From contig NZ_WKFH01000003.1 of NCBI RefSeq assembly GCF_014884385.1, positions 2,140,001 through 2,204,000 on the forward strand: DNA of 64,000 nucleotides, written 5' to 3'. How positions within the stretch are numbered: position 1 is the first letter of the stretch; every line of letters starts with the position of its first letter. This document shows positions 44,191 to 52,361 of this stretch, piece after piece. The DNA is from Phycobacter azelaicus (lineage in GTDB: Bacteria > Pseudomonadota > Alphaproteobacteria > Rhodobacterales > Rhodobacteraceae). The translations under genes and the position numbers were made by a program. The notes under the pieces were generated by a model. That model was not told the origin of the DNA and did not search any database. It saw only the letters and a list, made by a program, of their open reading frames with translations.

Positions 44191-45153
44191 TTACTTTGGC
44201 AGGTCGGCCACTGTTGCGCGAATGAACTCTTCACAAAGAGCCGCTTGAGTGATCGGGAGCATATGCCCCAGGCCCGGCTCGATGCGGCATCCAAGGCCAA
44301 AGGCCTCCATCGCGCGCCCGTTTTCCTCGGCGCTGAGGAGCACATCGTCGGCGCCAAACAGCACCGCGCCCGGCGTGCGCAGATCGCGGGCATAGCGGGC
44401 AGCCTGCTCCGTTATGGCCGGGTACAGGAGCGTCGCATCGGCAGAGGCGGCGATAAAACTCTGCGGACGCAGGCCTAAAACACCGCCAGCGCGATCCAGG
44501 AAATCGTCCGGGCAGGTTTCTGGTGCGAAAACCTGTGTGAGCACCGCATCGGCCGTCTTCTTGGCTGCCGGGACTGCGACAGTATGGGCCATCAGCCGCC
44601 GCATCATCGGGGAGTTGACAATCAACCCCTTGAAGACATCGGAGCCGCCCTCGGACGGGTGTGTCAACGGCGCTAGCAACGCCAGTCCGCGGATCTTGGC
44701 CGGGCTGGCAAGCGCCATGGCCAGGGAAACAGCTCCGCCAAGGGAGTGACCGACCAGAACCGGCGCCTCGATGCCCTTGGCATCCAGAACCTCCTGGATC
44801 ATCGCCGCCTGACAAGGCAGCCGCGCCAGCGTATCGCTGTTTCGGGTTGAATAGCCGCATCCGGGACGATCCAGCGCGATCACGTGGAAATCTTTGGCCA
44901 GTTGGCCCGCCAAAGCATAAGTGAAATGCTGTAGCTGTCCCGACAGCCCATGGATAAGCACCAAGGGCTGAGCGTCCTTTTGGCCCATCTCGACATAGTG
45001 AATGCGCCCATGGGGCGTTTGGTGGAACTGGCCAACCGGGGGCACGAGGTCTTCGGCTTCGCTCGCCATCTTACGAGTGCTGATATGGGCTGCGCCAAGC
45101 AGGGCTGCGGGCAGGGCAAGGGCCGCAAGAGAAATCGTTGCGAGAGCTGACAT
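44191..45153 (-). CDS. Alpha/beta hydrolase with N-terminal membrane anchor
   Basis: 320 residues. A hydrophobic N-terminus (about 3-22) could be an anchor or uncleaved signal. The hydrolase core has the oxyanion-hole VLIHGLSGQ, LDRPGCGYS, nucleophile elbow VGHSLGGAV, the acid around FGADDVLL and the catalytic histidine in GLGHMLP. Substrate unknown. It is the last gene after paaZ and the PaaX-type regulator on the same strand, 24 bp behind the latter, so it may belong to the phenylacetate regulon. Confidence 0.88.
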   Translation of the reverse strand: MSALATISLAALALPAALLGAAHISTRKMASEAEDLVPPVGQFHQTPHGRIHYVEMGQKDAQPLVLIHGLSGQLQHFTYALAGQLAKDFHVIALDRPGCGYSTRNSDTLARLPCQAAMIQEVLDAKGIEAPVLVGHSLGGAVSLAMALASPAKIRGLALLAPLTHPSEGGSDVFKGLIVNSPMMRRLMAHTVAVPAAKKTADAVLTQVFAPETCPDDFLDRAGGVLGLRPQSFIAASADATLLYPAITEQAARYARDLRTPGAVLFGADDVLLSAEENGRAMEAFGLGCRIEPGLGHMLPITQAALCEEFIRATVADLPK

Positions 45154-45177
45154 TGAAAATTCCTTTGTCCAACAGGC

Positions 45178-45975
45178 TTAAGGTGCAGTGTTCAAATCAG
45201 AGAGGTCAGGAGAGGGCAGGGTATCCAACAAGTCAAAGACCCGGCTACGGCAGCTTTCGCCGCGCCAGCCGGTGGGGTGAAACAACGGGGGCAGTCCCGG
45301 ATGGCGCAGTACGATCCGCCGCCAGTGGTGGACAATCAGCGTGCGCAGCGTGGCGATTTGCTCTGCACCCAATGTCGCAGGGGGAGATGAAATGCGTTGG
45401 AGCGCCACATCCAGCGTCGAACACGCCGTCTGCAACTCTTGCGGAAACAGTCGCTCTTTGAGCCAGCTTGGAACCGAGATCTTCGAGACTTCGACCGCGA
45501 GAAGATCCTCCAGGTTTTCAGGACTTTTTCCGTGCCCGAGCGCGGTGTGGCGGTTCACGGCGATGTAGTTCGGCAGCAACAGAACATCGTCGAGCATATC
45601 CTGACCTGAACCGTCCTCTGAGATGAGAAGATGCCAGTCTGTGGGCGCTGGCGGGTTGCGCTGGTAGATTCTTGGTGTGACGGCCGCGGACTGGCTGCGT
45701 CCAAACTCGGTGAGGAAATGCACCGAGGCGCGCCCCGCGCGCGCGCTTTCGATCCAGCCGTCCTTGCGCAGGCGATGCAGCGCGACGCGGATGGCTTCGG
45801 GTTTGATCCCCATCGGGGTGATGATGCGCGTCAGCGCCCCGCCGCTGATCTGTGCGCCTTCCTTCTGGGCCAGATCGCCAAACAGAGACACGATAATGGA
45901 CCAGACCCGCAGGTTCTGCGGATCATTCAACTGGGCGACGCTGGTCTCGAACCACTGGTTTTGCTTTGTGCTCAT
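45178..45975 (-). CDS. paaX: PaaX family transcriptional repressor
   Basis: 265 residues. PaaX-type GntR-like winged helix (NLRVWSIIVSLFGDLAQ, GALTRIITPMGIKPEAIRVALHRLRKDGWIESARAGR) and the long PaaX C-terminal part. In E. coli PaaX is released from DNA by phenylacetyl-CoA. ATG 45975 is chosen; GTG 45981 is in frame, and neither has a clear ribosome site. It follows paaZ on the same strand with a perfect hairpin between. A TetR regulator in the same divergon means two repressors are available for one pathway. Confidence 0.85.
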   Translation of the reverse strand: MSTKQNQWFETSVAQLNDPQNLRVWSIIVSLFGDLAQKEGAQISGGALTRIITPMGIKPEAIRVALHRLRKDGWIESARAGRASVHFLTEFGRSQSAAVTPRIYQRNPPAPTDWHLLISEDGSGQDMLDDVLLLPNYIAVNRHTALGHGKSPENLEDLLAVEVSKISVPSWLKERLFPQELQTACSTLDVALQRISSPPATLGAEQIATLRTLIVHHWRRIVLRHPGLPPLFHPTGWRGESCRSRVFDLLDTLPSPDLSDLNTAP

Positions 45976-45990
45976 GTGCACAGAATAGAA

Positions 45991-46019
45991 TGCCCGGGCC
46001 GCTTGCGCCAGCCCGGGCA
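45991..46019 (-). terminator. Hairpin between paaZ and paaX
   Basis: TGCCCGGGC (45991-45999) and GCCCGGGCA (46011-46019) form a perfect 9-bp stem, 11-nt loop. On the minus strand ATTCTATTCT follows. It could end or attenuate paaZ transcription before the regulator gene. Confidence 0.5.
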
Positions 46020-46046
46020 GAATTTCCGTTTGATTGCCGCCAGCTA

Positions 46047-48077
46047 TCAGAAGGCGTTCATGGTCAGAAGCTCGTATTCCGCAACCAGGTCGCCATCCTG
46101 GTTGGTCAGGGTCACGTGCCAGCGGACCTCGCCGTATTCCTCGTTGCGGGGTGTCTTCTTCTTCACGGTGAGGCGCACCTTGATGCTATCCCCTGCCGAA
46201 ACCGGCTTCATGAAGCGCAGACCGTCCAGGCCAGTATTGGCCAGAACCGGCCCTTCATCCGGCTGCACGAAGAGACCCGCAGCAAAAGACAGCAGCAGGT
46301 AGCCATGCGCCACGCGGCCTGGGAAGAACGGGTTCCGCTTGGCTGCGGCGTCGTCCATATGGGCATAGAAGGTGTCGCCAGTGAAATGGGCGAAATGTTC
46401 GATATCGTCAAGCGTAACGGTGCGGGGGTCGGTGTGGAGCGTCTCCCCGATGGACAATTCACCATACTTACGGGTGAAGGGATGCGCGGGGCCGGTGATT
46501 TCGGCACCACCTGGCACCCATTTTTCGCCAATCGCCGACAGGATATCGGGGCTGCCCTGGATCGCGGTGCGCTGCATGTAATGTTTGACGCCGCGCACAC
46601 CGCCCATTTCCTCGCCGCCGCCCGCGCGGCCCGGGCCGCCATGCACCATATGGGGCAGCGGGGAGCCGTGACCGGTGGATTCCTTCATCGAGTCTCGGTT
46701 GTTGAAGTAAAGCCGCCCGTGGAAGGCACCAGCTCCAAGCGCCACCTGACGCGCGACCGCCGGATCATGGGTGATGACCGAGGCCACAAGCGAGCCTTGA
46801 CCGCGGTTGGCGATCTCGATGGCGTGGTTCAGATCGCGGTAGCCCATGACGGTGGAAACAGGGCCGAAGGCCTCGGTGTCGTGCACGCGCTGGGCGGTAT
46901 CGGGGTTCTCGCAGTGGAACAGCATTGGCGGCACAAAGGCGCCCTGGTCGGCATCCGCGCCTTCGACGGTGAAGTTCTCCGGGTCGCCAAAGACTCGCGT
47001 CGCTTCGGTTGCGATCAGGGCGGCCTTTTCCAGAACGTCGCGTTTCTGGCTGTTTGAGACCAGTGCACCCATGCGGGTGGTTTCCAGACGCGGATCGCCG
47101 ATCACCACTTTGGACAAGCGCGCGGACAGCGCCTCAATGACCGCCTGAACCTGTGCTTCGGGCGCGATGATGCGGCGCACAGCGGTACATTTCTGTCCGG
47201 CCTTCGCGGTCATCTCGCGGGAGACTTCCTTGATGAAAAGATCGAATTCCGGCGTGCCGGGCACCGCGTCCGGCCCCAGGATCGAGGCGTTGAGACTGTC
47301 CTGCTCGGCAACGAAACGCACCGAGTTTTCCAGGATCGCCGGGGTGTTGCGCAGTTTCAGCGCGGTATCGGCCGAGCCGGTGAAGCTGACCACATCCTGG
47401 CAGCCAAGGCGGTCCAGCATGTCGCCGGTGCTGCCCGACACAAGCTGCAGCGCGCCCTCGGGCAGGATGCCGCTGTCCAGCATGATCTTTACGGCCAGCT
47501 CGGTCACATAGCAGGTCGCGGTTGCGGGCTTCACGATGGAGGGCACACCGGCAAGAAGGGTAGGGGCCAGTTTTTCCAGCATGCCCCAGACCGGGAAGTT
47601 GAAGGCGTTGATATGCACTGCAACCCCTTGCAGCGGCGTGCAGATATGCTGGCCCAGGAAAGTGCCGGTACGGCTGAGCTGCTCGATATCGCCGTCCAGA
47701 TAGACATGGCCATCGGGCATCTCGCGGCGGCCTTTGGAAGCGAAGACGAACATGGTGCCGATGCCGCCATCAATGTCGATCATATGATCGGACTGCGTGG
47801 CGCCGGTGTGGAAGGACAGATCGTAAAGCGCATCCTTGTGCTTGCCCAGCTCGGTTGCCAGCGCCTTCAGCATGCGGGCACGGTCGTGGAAGGTCAGCTT
47901 GCGCAGGGCGGGGCCGCCCACTTTGCGGGCATGATCCAGCATTGCCTGCACATCAAGGTCATCGTTGCCTGCGGTGGCGATCACGGCGCCGGTGACGGCG
48001 CTGGCGATATTACGCGCCCCTGCGCCGGGTTTCACCCATTCCCCTGCGGCGTAGCTGGAAATCTCAAGAAGGCTCAT
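46047..48077 (-). CDS. paaZ: Bifunctional oxepin-CoA hydrolase / semialdehyde dehydrogenase PaaZ
   Basis: Opens the oxepin-CoA ring in phenylacetate degradation and oxidises the resulting aldehyde. 676 residues from ATG 48077 (GGAGA upstream). N-terminal aldehyde dehydrogenase domain (1-520) with intact Glu258 (FVAEQDSLN) and Cys297 (GQKCTA), two positions from E. coli PaaZ Glu256 and Cys295. C-terminal MaoC-like hydratase domain (about 540-676) with HFAHFTGDTFYAHMD and FPGRVAHGYLLLS. Because the dehydrogenase glutamate is present, this is the catabolic type, not the tropone-forming variant. Divergent from paaG-paaI-paaK-tetR across a palindromic operator. Confidence 0.96.
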   Translation of the reverse strand: MSLLEISSYAAGEWVKPGAGARNIASAVTGAVIATAGNDDLDVQAMLDHARKVGGPALRKLTFHDRARMLKALATELGKHKDALYDLSFHTGATQSDHMIDIDGGIGTMFVFASKGRREMPDGHVYLDGDIEQLSRTGTFLGQHICTPLQGVAVHINAFNFPVWGMLEKLAPTLLAGVPSIVKPATATCYVTELAVKIMLDSGILPEGALQLVSGSTGDMLDRLGCQDVVSFTGSADTALKLRNTPAILENSVRFVAEQDSLNASILGPDAVPGTPEFDLFIKEVSREMTAKAGQKCTAVRRIIAPEAQVQAVIEALSARLSKVVIGDPRLETTRMGALVSNSQKRDVLEKAALIATEATRVFGDPENFTVEGADADQGAFVPPMLFHCENPDTAQRVHDTEAFGPVSTVMGYRDLNHAIEIANRGQGSLVASVITHDPAVARQVALGAGAFHGRLYFNNRDSMKESTGHGSPLPHMVHGGPGRAGGGEEMGGVRGVKHYMQRTAIQGSPDILSAIGEKWVPGGAEITGPAHPFTRKYGELSIGETLHTDPRTVTLDDIEHFAHFTGDTFYAHMDDAAAKRNPFFPGRVAHGYLLLSFAAGLFVQPDEGPVLANTGLDGLRFMKPVSAGDSIKVRLTVKKKTPRNEEYGEVRWHVTLTNQDGDLVAEYELLTMNAF

Positions 48078-48159
48078 TGCTCTCTCCCTAGGTTGCCCTG
48101 CCGCGCCATAACAACCCAAGGGCGGCGCGCGGGGCCTGATTGAATTGCGATATATATTG

Positions 48160-48173
48160 ACCGTCCGGTCGGT
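48160..48173. promoter_or_regulatory. TetR/PaaR-type operator in the paa divergon
   Basis: ACCGTCCGGTCGGT is a near-palindrome of the form ACCG-N-CCG-NN-CGGT, as in TetR-family PaaR operators. It lies midway between the divergent paaZ and paaG genes and overlaps an AT-rich TATATATTGA stretch that may be a promoter. The tetR gene at the end of the plus-strand operon is the likely source of its ligand protein. Confidence 0.65.
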
Positions 48174-48266
48174 TTATGCAAGAAAATTGTCCAAGAGGCC
48201 GTCGTGCCGGTGTTTTCGCTATGAAAACAGGGTTTTGGCGGAGGGAATGACATATGGGAGCGGGAA

Positions 48267-49052
48267 ATGGCTGACTCGATTCTGGTTGCGGATCATGGGG
48301 CTTGGGTGGAAATCACCCTCAACCGCCCGGACCGTCTGAACAGCTTCAACGATGAAATGCACTATGCGCTACGCGCCGCATTGGAGGCCGCCCGGGATGG
48401 TGGGGCCCGTGCTGTTCTGCTGACGGGTGCTGGGCGTGGCTTTTGCGCCGGCCAGGATCTGGGTGACCGCGATCCGCGCAAGATGGATGGCCCGCCGGAC
48501 CTCGGCAACACTGTGCGCACCTTCTATGCGCCGCTGGTGCGGCTGATCCGCTCGCTGAACTTCCCGGTGATCTGTGCTGTGAATGGCGTCGCGGCCGGGG
48601 CAGGGGCCAATATCGCGCTCGCCTGTGACGTGGTTCTGGCCGCCGAAAGCGCCAAGTTCATCCAGTCCTTCTCGAAAGTGGGCCTGATCCCGGATACCGG
48701 CGGCAGCTGGCATCTGCCACGTCTGCTGGGCGAAGCCCGCGCCAAGGGGCTGGCCTTCACCGCCGAGCCGCTGCCAGCAAAAAAGGCCGAAGACTGGGGG
48801 CTGATCTGGAAGGCGCTGCCCGATGACGAACTGATGAGTGAGGCGCGCGCCATGGCCGAGAAGTTCGGCAACGGTCCGACCTTGGGCATGGGCCTGACCA
48901 AGCAATGCATTCAGGCCGCCGCCGTGGACACGCTGACCGACCATCTTGAGATGGAAGCAGACGCGATGAAAACCTGCGGCGAAAGCGCCGATTATGCCGA
49001 AGGCGTCGCCTCTTTCCTGGAAAAACGCCAGCCGGTCTTCAAGGGCAAATGA
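48267..49052 (+). CDS. paaG: 1,2-epoxyphenylacetyl-CoA isomerase PaaG
   Basis: Crotonase-fold enzyme that turns ring-1,2-epoxyphenylacetyl-CoA into oxepin-CoA, the substrate of PaaZ. 261 residues with WVEITLNRPDRLNSFND, GAGRGFCAGQDLGDRD, NGVAAGAGANIALACD (oxyanion hole) and the PaaG-typical acid in GLIPDTGGSWHLPR. GGGAGC-like ribosome site 6-10 nt upstream. First gene of the paaG-paaI-paaK-tetR unit; its stop overlaps the start of paaI. Confidence 0.95.
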   Translation: MADSILVADHGAWVEITLNRPDRLNSFNDEMHYALRAALEAARDGGARAVLLTGAGRGFCAGQDLGDRDPRKMDGPPDLGNTVRTFYAPLVRLIRSLNFPVICAVNGVAAGAGANIALACDVVLAAESAKFIQSFSKVGLIPDTGGSWHLPRLLGEARAKGLAFTAEPLPAKKAEDWGLIWKALPDDELMSEARAMAEKFGNGPTLGMGLTKQCIQAAAVDTLTDHLEMEADAMKTCGESADYAEGVASFLEKRQPVFKGK

Positions 49053-49480
49053 GCATGACACCAAAAGAACGCGCCGAGAAATCCAGCGCCGCCATGTGGG
49101 CCAGCGACAATGCGTCGAAATGGGCCGGGATGGAGATTGCTGAGGTCGATGAAGGCCGCGCCGTGCTGCAACTGACGGTGGAGGCCCATCATTGCAACGG
49201 CCATGGCATCTGCCATGGGGGCGTCACCTTCATGCTGGCCGACAGCGCCTTTGCCTTTGCCTGCAACAGCCGCAACCAGTCGACCGTGGCGCAAAGCAAC
49301 AGCATTACCTATACCGCGCCGGGCCGCCTGGGCGACCGGCTGACCGCCGATGCGCGCGAGGTCTCTCTGACAGGGCGCAGCGGTATTTACGACGTGACAG
49401 TAAGAAATCAGGATGACCTGGTGATCGCAGAGTTTCGGGGCCAGTCCCGCGCGATCAAGGGCCATCTGTTCGAAGAATAG
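49049..49480 (+). CDS. paaI: Hydroxyphenylacetyl-CoA thioesterase PaaI
   Basis: Hotdog-fold thioesterase that rescues CoA from dead-end thioesters in the pathway. 143 residues: HHCNGHGICHGGVTFMLADSAFAFACNS, with the catalytic-type aspartate, and QSNSITYTAPGRLGDRLTADA. The ATG overlaps the paaG stop by 4 bp. Family length and context leave little doubt about the assignment. Confidence 0.95.
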   Translation: MSMTPKERAEKSSAAMWASDNASKWAGMEIAEVDEGRAVLQLTVEAHHCNGHGICHGGVTFMLADSAFAFACNSRNQSTVAQSNSITYTAPGRLGDRLTADAREVSLTGRSGIYDVTVRNQDDLVIAEFRGQSRAIKGHLFEE

Positions 49481-49494
49481 GTGAGGAGGACGCC

Positions 49495-50805
49495 ATGAAA
49501 GACCTGACCCCCAACAAGAGCGATCTCGACGCGATCGAAATCGCATCGATCGACGAAATTCGCAGTCTTCAACTGGAGCGGCTTAAGTGGTCGTTGCGCC
49601 ATGCCTATGAAAACGTGCCGATGTACAAGCAGCGGTTCGACGAGGCGGGCGTACACCCCGATGACCTGCAACAACTGTCAGACCTTGCGAAGTTCCCCTT
49701 CACCTACAAGAACGACCTGCGCGACAACTACCCGTTCGGCCTGTTTGCCGTGCCGCGCGAAGAGATCATCCGCCTGCATGCCTCCTCCGGCACCACGGGC
49801 AAGCCGACCGTTGTGGGTTACACCAAGAATGACATCGACAATTGGGCCGATCTGGTCGCGCGGTCTTTGCGCGCCGCCGGTCTGCGCAAGGGCAACATGG
49901 TGCATAACGCCTATGGCTATGGTCTGTTCACTGGCGGCCTTGGCGCCCATTACGGGATCGAACGCCTTGGCGCCACAGTCGTGCCAATGTCCGGCGGTCA
50001 GACCGAGAAACAGGTGGGCCTGATCACCGATTTCCAGCCAGATGGGATCATGGTGACGCCCTCTTACATGCTGAACATCCTTGAGCAGTACCACAAGGTG
50101 GGTCTTGACCCGCGTGAAAGCTCGCTGCAGGTGGGTATCTTCGGCGCCGAACCCTGGACCGACGCCATGCGCAAGGAGGTCGAGGACGCCTTTGATATGC
50201 ATGCGGTGGATATTTACGGCCTTTCGGAAATCATGGGGCCCGGTGTCGCCAGCGAATGCGTGGAAACCAAGGACGGCCCGGTGATCTGGGAAGACCACTT
50301 CCTGCCCGAGATCATCGATCCCGTTACCGGTGAAGTGCTGCCCGATGGCGAGATGGGCGAGCTGGTCTTCACCACGCTCACCAAGGAAGGCCTGCCGATG
50401 GTGCGTTACCGCACCCGTGACCTGACTCGCTTGCTGCCGGGCACTGCCAGGACCATGCGCCGGATCGAAAAGATCACCGGTCGCAGTGACGACATGATCA
50501 TCCTGCGCGGCGTGAACGTCTTCCCCAGCCAGATCGAGGAACAGCTGATGGCAACTGGCGGACTCGCGCCGCATTACCAGATCGAGCTCTATAAATCCGG
50601 CCGCATGGATGCGATGCGCGTCTACGTCGAGGCCAACCCGGACGCTACGGACGAGCTATCCAAGACCGCCGCAGCGCGGATGCTGACCAAGCGGATCAAG
50701 GATATGGTCGGTGTTTCGACCGAGATCATCGTCGGCGATCCCGGCGAGGTCGAGCGCAGCCAGGGCAAGGCCAAGCGCGTCATCGACAACCGCGACAAGG
50801 GGTAA
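49495..50805 (+). CDS. paaK: Phenylacetate-CoA ligase PaaK
   Basis: Activates phenylacetate to phenylacetyl-CoA with ATP, the entry step. 436 residues of the adenylate-forming family: LHASSGTTGKPTVVGY (P-loop), ADLVARSLRAAGLRKGNM, IFGAEPWT, IYGLSEIMGPGVASEC, RYRTRDLTRLL and the C-terminal SQGKAKRV lysine region. GTGAGGAGG is the ribosome site. 14 bp after paaI. The ring-oxygenase genes paaABCDE and the beta-oxidation genes are not in the window. Confidence 0.96.
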   Translation: MKDLTPNKSDLDAIEIASIDEIRSLQLERLKWSLRHAYENVPMYKQRFDEAGVHPDDLQQLSDLAKFPFTYKNDLRDNYPFGLFAVPREEIIRLHASSGTTGKPTVVGYTKNDIDNWADLVARSLRAAGLRKGNMVHNAYGYGLFTGGLGAHYGIERLGATVVPMSGGQTEKQVGLITDFQPDGIMVTPSYMLNILEQYHKVGLDPRESSLQVGIFGAEPWTDAMRKEVEDAFDMHAVDIYGLSEIMGPGVASECVETKDGPVIWEDHFLPEIIDPVTGEVLPDGEMGELVFTTLTKEGLPMVRYRTRDLTRLLPGTARTMRRIEKITGRSDDMIILRGVNVFPSQIEEQLMATGGLAPHYQIELYKSGRMDAMRVYVEANPDATDELSKTAAARMLTKRIKDMVGVSTEIIVGDPGEVERSQGKAKRVIDNRDKG

Positions 50806-50812
50806 GATATCC

Positions 50813-51409
50813 GTGGCCCGCACGATTGCAAAAGACCATGACCAGAAACGCACGCAGATCCTGAAATCTGCAGCCAAGGTGTTTGCCGAGGCCGGGTATG
50901 ACCGCGCCTCGATGACCCAGCTGGCACGCGACTGCGGGATCTCCAAGGCCAATATCTACCATTACTATGACAGCAAGGATGCCGTTCTTTTCGGCCTCCT
51001 TGAAACCTATCTGAGCGATCTGCGGGATCGGGTCTGCGGGTTGGACCTGACGGGCCTCGACCCAGAGGCCCGCCTGCGCCGCATCGTGGCGGAGGTGCTC
51101 TTGGCCTACCAGGGTGCCGATAACGAACATCAGGTGCAGATCAGCGCCATGTCGGCCCTTCCTGAAGAACAGCAAAAACTGCTGCGGGGTTATCAGCGCG
51201 AACTCGTTGCCTTCATGAGCGATGCGATCAGCGCTGTGGCACCTGATGTTTTTGAGGGTGATCCGGCCAAGTTGCGCGGCGCCACAATGTCAGTCTTTGG
51301 CATGCTGAACTGGTATTACATGTGGAATTCCGGTGCCGGATCCGAGGCCCGCGAAGGCTATGCCGATATGGTTGCCACACTTACGCTCAATGGCGTGAAG
51401 GGGCTTTAG
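50813..51409 (+). CDS. TetR family regulator of the paa genes (PaaR-like)
   Basis: 198 residues from GTG 50813, 7 bp after the paaK stop with AAGGGG upstream. TetR helix-turn-helix RTQILKSAAKVFAEAGYDRASMTQLARDCGISKANIYHYYDSKDAVLF, then a ligand-binding domain with YQGADNEHQVQISAMSALPEEQQ. By position it is the PaaR-type repressor expected to answer to phenylacetyl-CoA and to bind the palindrome between paaZ and paaG, with autoregulation. The frame is open upstream inside paaK, but that stretch is out of family. Confidence 0.88.
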   Translation: MARTIAKDHDQKRTQILKSAAKVFAEAGYDRASMTQLARDCGISKANIYHYYDSKDAVLFGLLETYLSDLRDRVCGLDLTGLDPEARLRRIVAEVLLAYQGADNEHQVQISAMSALPEEQQKLLRGYQRELVAFMSDAISAVAPDVFEGDPAKLRGATMSVFGMLNWYYMWNSGAGSEAREGYADMVATLTLNGVKGL

Positions 51410-51557
51410 GCAGAAGCTGAGGCTCTCTACGTCACCAACGTCAGCCTTGTTTCAGCAGGCCTGTGCGGATTGTTGCAAAAGGCAGCTGCAGGAGCGCAGC
51501 CGGGGTACCGGAACAGTACATCCTCTGGCTGCTGCATTAACCATTATTAATGAAAAA

Positions 51558-51586
51558 TTGACTCGAATCGGGCGGACTTTTACGCC
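51558..51586 (+). promoter_or_regulatory. Candidate promoter of the VPLPA-CTERM gene
   Basis: TTGACT (51558-51563), 17-bp spacer, TACGCC (51581-51586), 29 bp before the start codon and just after the AT-rich TTAACCATTATTAATG. The -10 match is weak. Confidence 0.3.
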
Positions 51587-51615
51587 GGTGTGGGAGTTTT
51601 TGTGGGGATTGCAAC

Positions 51616-52269
51616 GTGTTAAAGATATTTTTTACAGTGGCGGTCGCCGCATTGTGTATGTCGACCTCGGCGATGGCAGCAACATTCACGGACCGTACGG
51701 CGTTTCTTGCAGCGTCCGGAACCGCGAGCGATCATACGACCGGCAATATTCCGCGCGGCACAACGTCCCGTGCATTTAGCAACGGCCTGACGGTGAGTAC
51801 GCTCGGGCCGGAAATGGCCTCGGCCTCTTCATTTGGCGCCAGTGATTTAGGAATCGCAAATGCCATTCTGATCAGCGGTGTTGAGCATCTCAATTTTCAG
51901 TTCGATACGCTTCGGTTTGGGTTCGGTCTCGATATCTTCGAGTCTACTCTGGCCGGCACGATAAATGGCTGCGGAACGGCCGTCTGTAGCGACTCGACCT
52001 TTACCTTCACTTTCAAAAACGGCGGCGCGGTTGTCGGCAGCGAGACCTTCAATCCGATCAATGATACGATCGCCTTCTTCGGAGCGCTCTACGCCAACCC
52101 TTTTGACCGGGTGGAGATGCGCGAGACATCTGGCACCAATGACAATGAACGCTTTGGCGGGTTCGTCTCGACGATGGCACCGGTACCGGTCCCAGCCGCG
52201 CTGCCCTTGCTTTTGCTAGGGCTTGGAGCCGTAGGGTTCGTCGGACGACGTCGCAACGGTCGAGCCTAG
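51616..52269 (+). CDS. VPLPA-CTERM sorting domain protein
   Basis: 217 residues: signal peptide (MLKIFFTVAVAALCMSTSAMAA), a beta-rich middle with one CGTAVC pair, and a C-terminal sorting tail PVPVPAALPLLLLGLGAVGFVGRRR, the VPLPA-CTERM form of PEP-CTERM tails, which exosortase-type enzymes process. The start is GTG 51616 with GGGGA upstream. The middle recalls other PEP-CTERM surface proteins but I cannot name a function. No exosortase gene is in the window; the convergent neighbour is a rhomboid-like protein. Confidence 0.88.
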   Translation: MLKIFFTVAVAALCMSTSAMAATFTDRTAFLAASGTASDHTTGNIPRGTTSRAFSNGLTVSTLGPEMASASSFGASDLGIANAILISGVEHLNFQFDTLRFGFGLDIFESTLAGTINGCGTAVCSDSTFTFTFKNGGAVVGSETFNPINDTIAFFGALYANPFDRVEMRETSGTNDNERFGGFVSTMAPVPVPAALPLLLLGLGAVGFVGRRRNGRA

Positions 52270-52277
52270 GGCCACCT

Positions 52278-52299
52278 GCGCCGCGCCTTGGCGCGGCGC
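52278..52299. repeat. Perfect inverted repeat between convergent genes
   Basis: GCGCCGCGCC (52278-52287) and GGCGCGGCGC (52290-52299) pair perfectly with almost no loop. No T-run follows, but its place between convergent genes suggests a transcription-stopping structure. Confidence 0.4.
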
Positions 52300-52361
52300 C
52301 ATGCCCAACGGGATAAGGCATGTGTCATGCCGCAGACGGGCGGGAGCGCCTGTGTTTGCCT

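Noticed and set aside
46047..48077. PaaZ2-like tropone-forming variant (as in tropodithietic acid synthesis)
   Set aside because: The dehydrogenase glutamate (Glu258) and cysteine (Cys297) are both present and the dehydrogenase domain is full length, so this is the catabolic enzyme.
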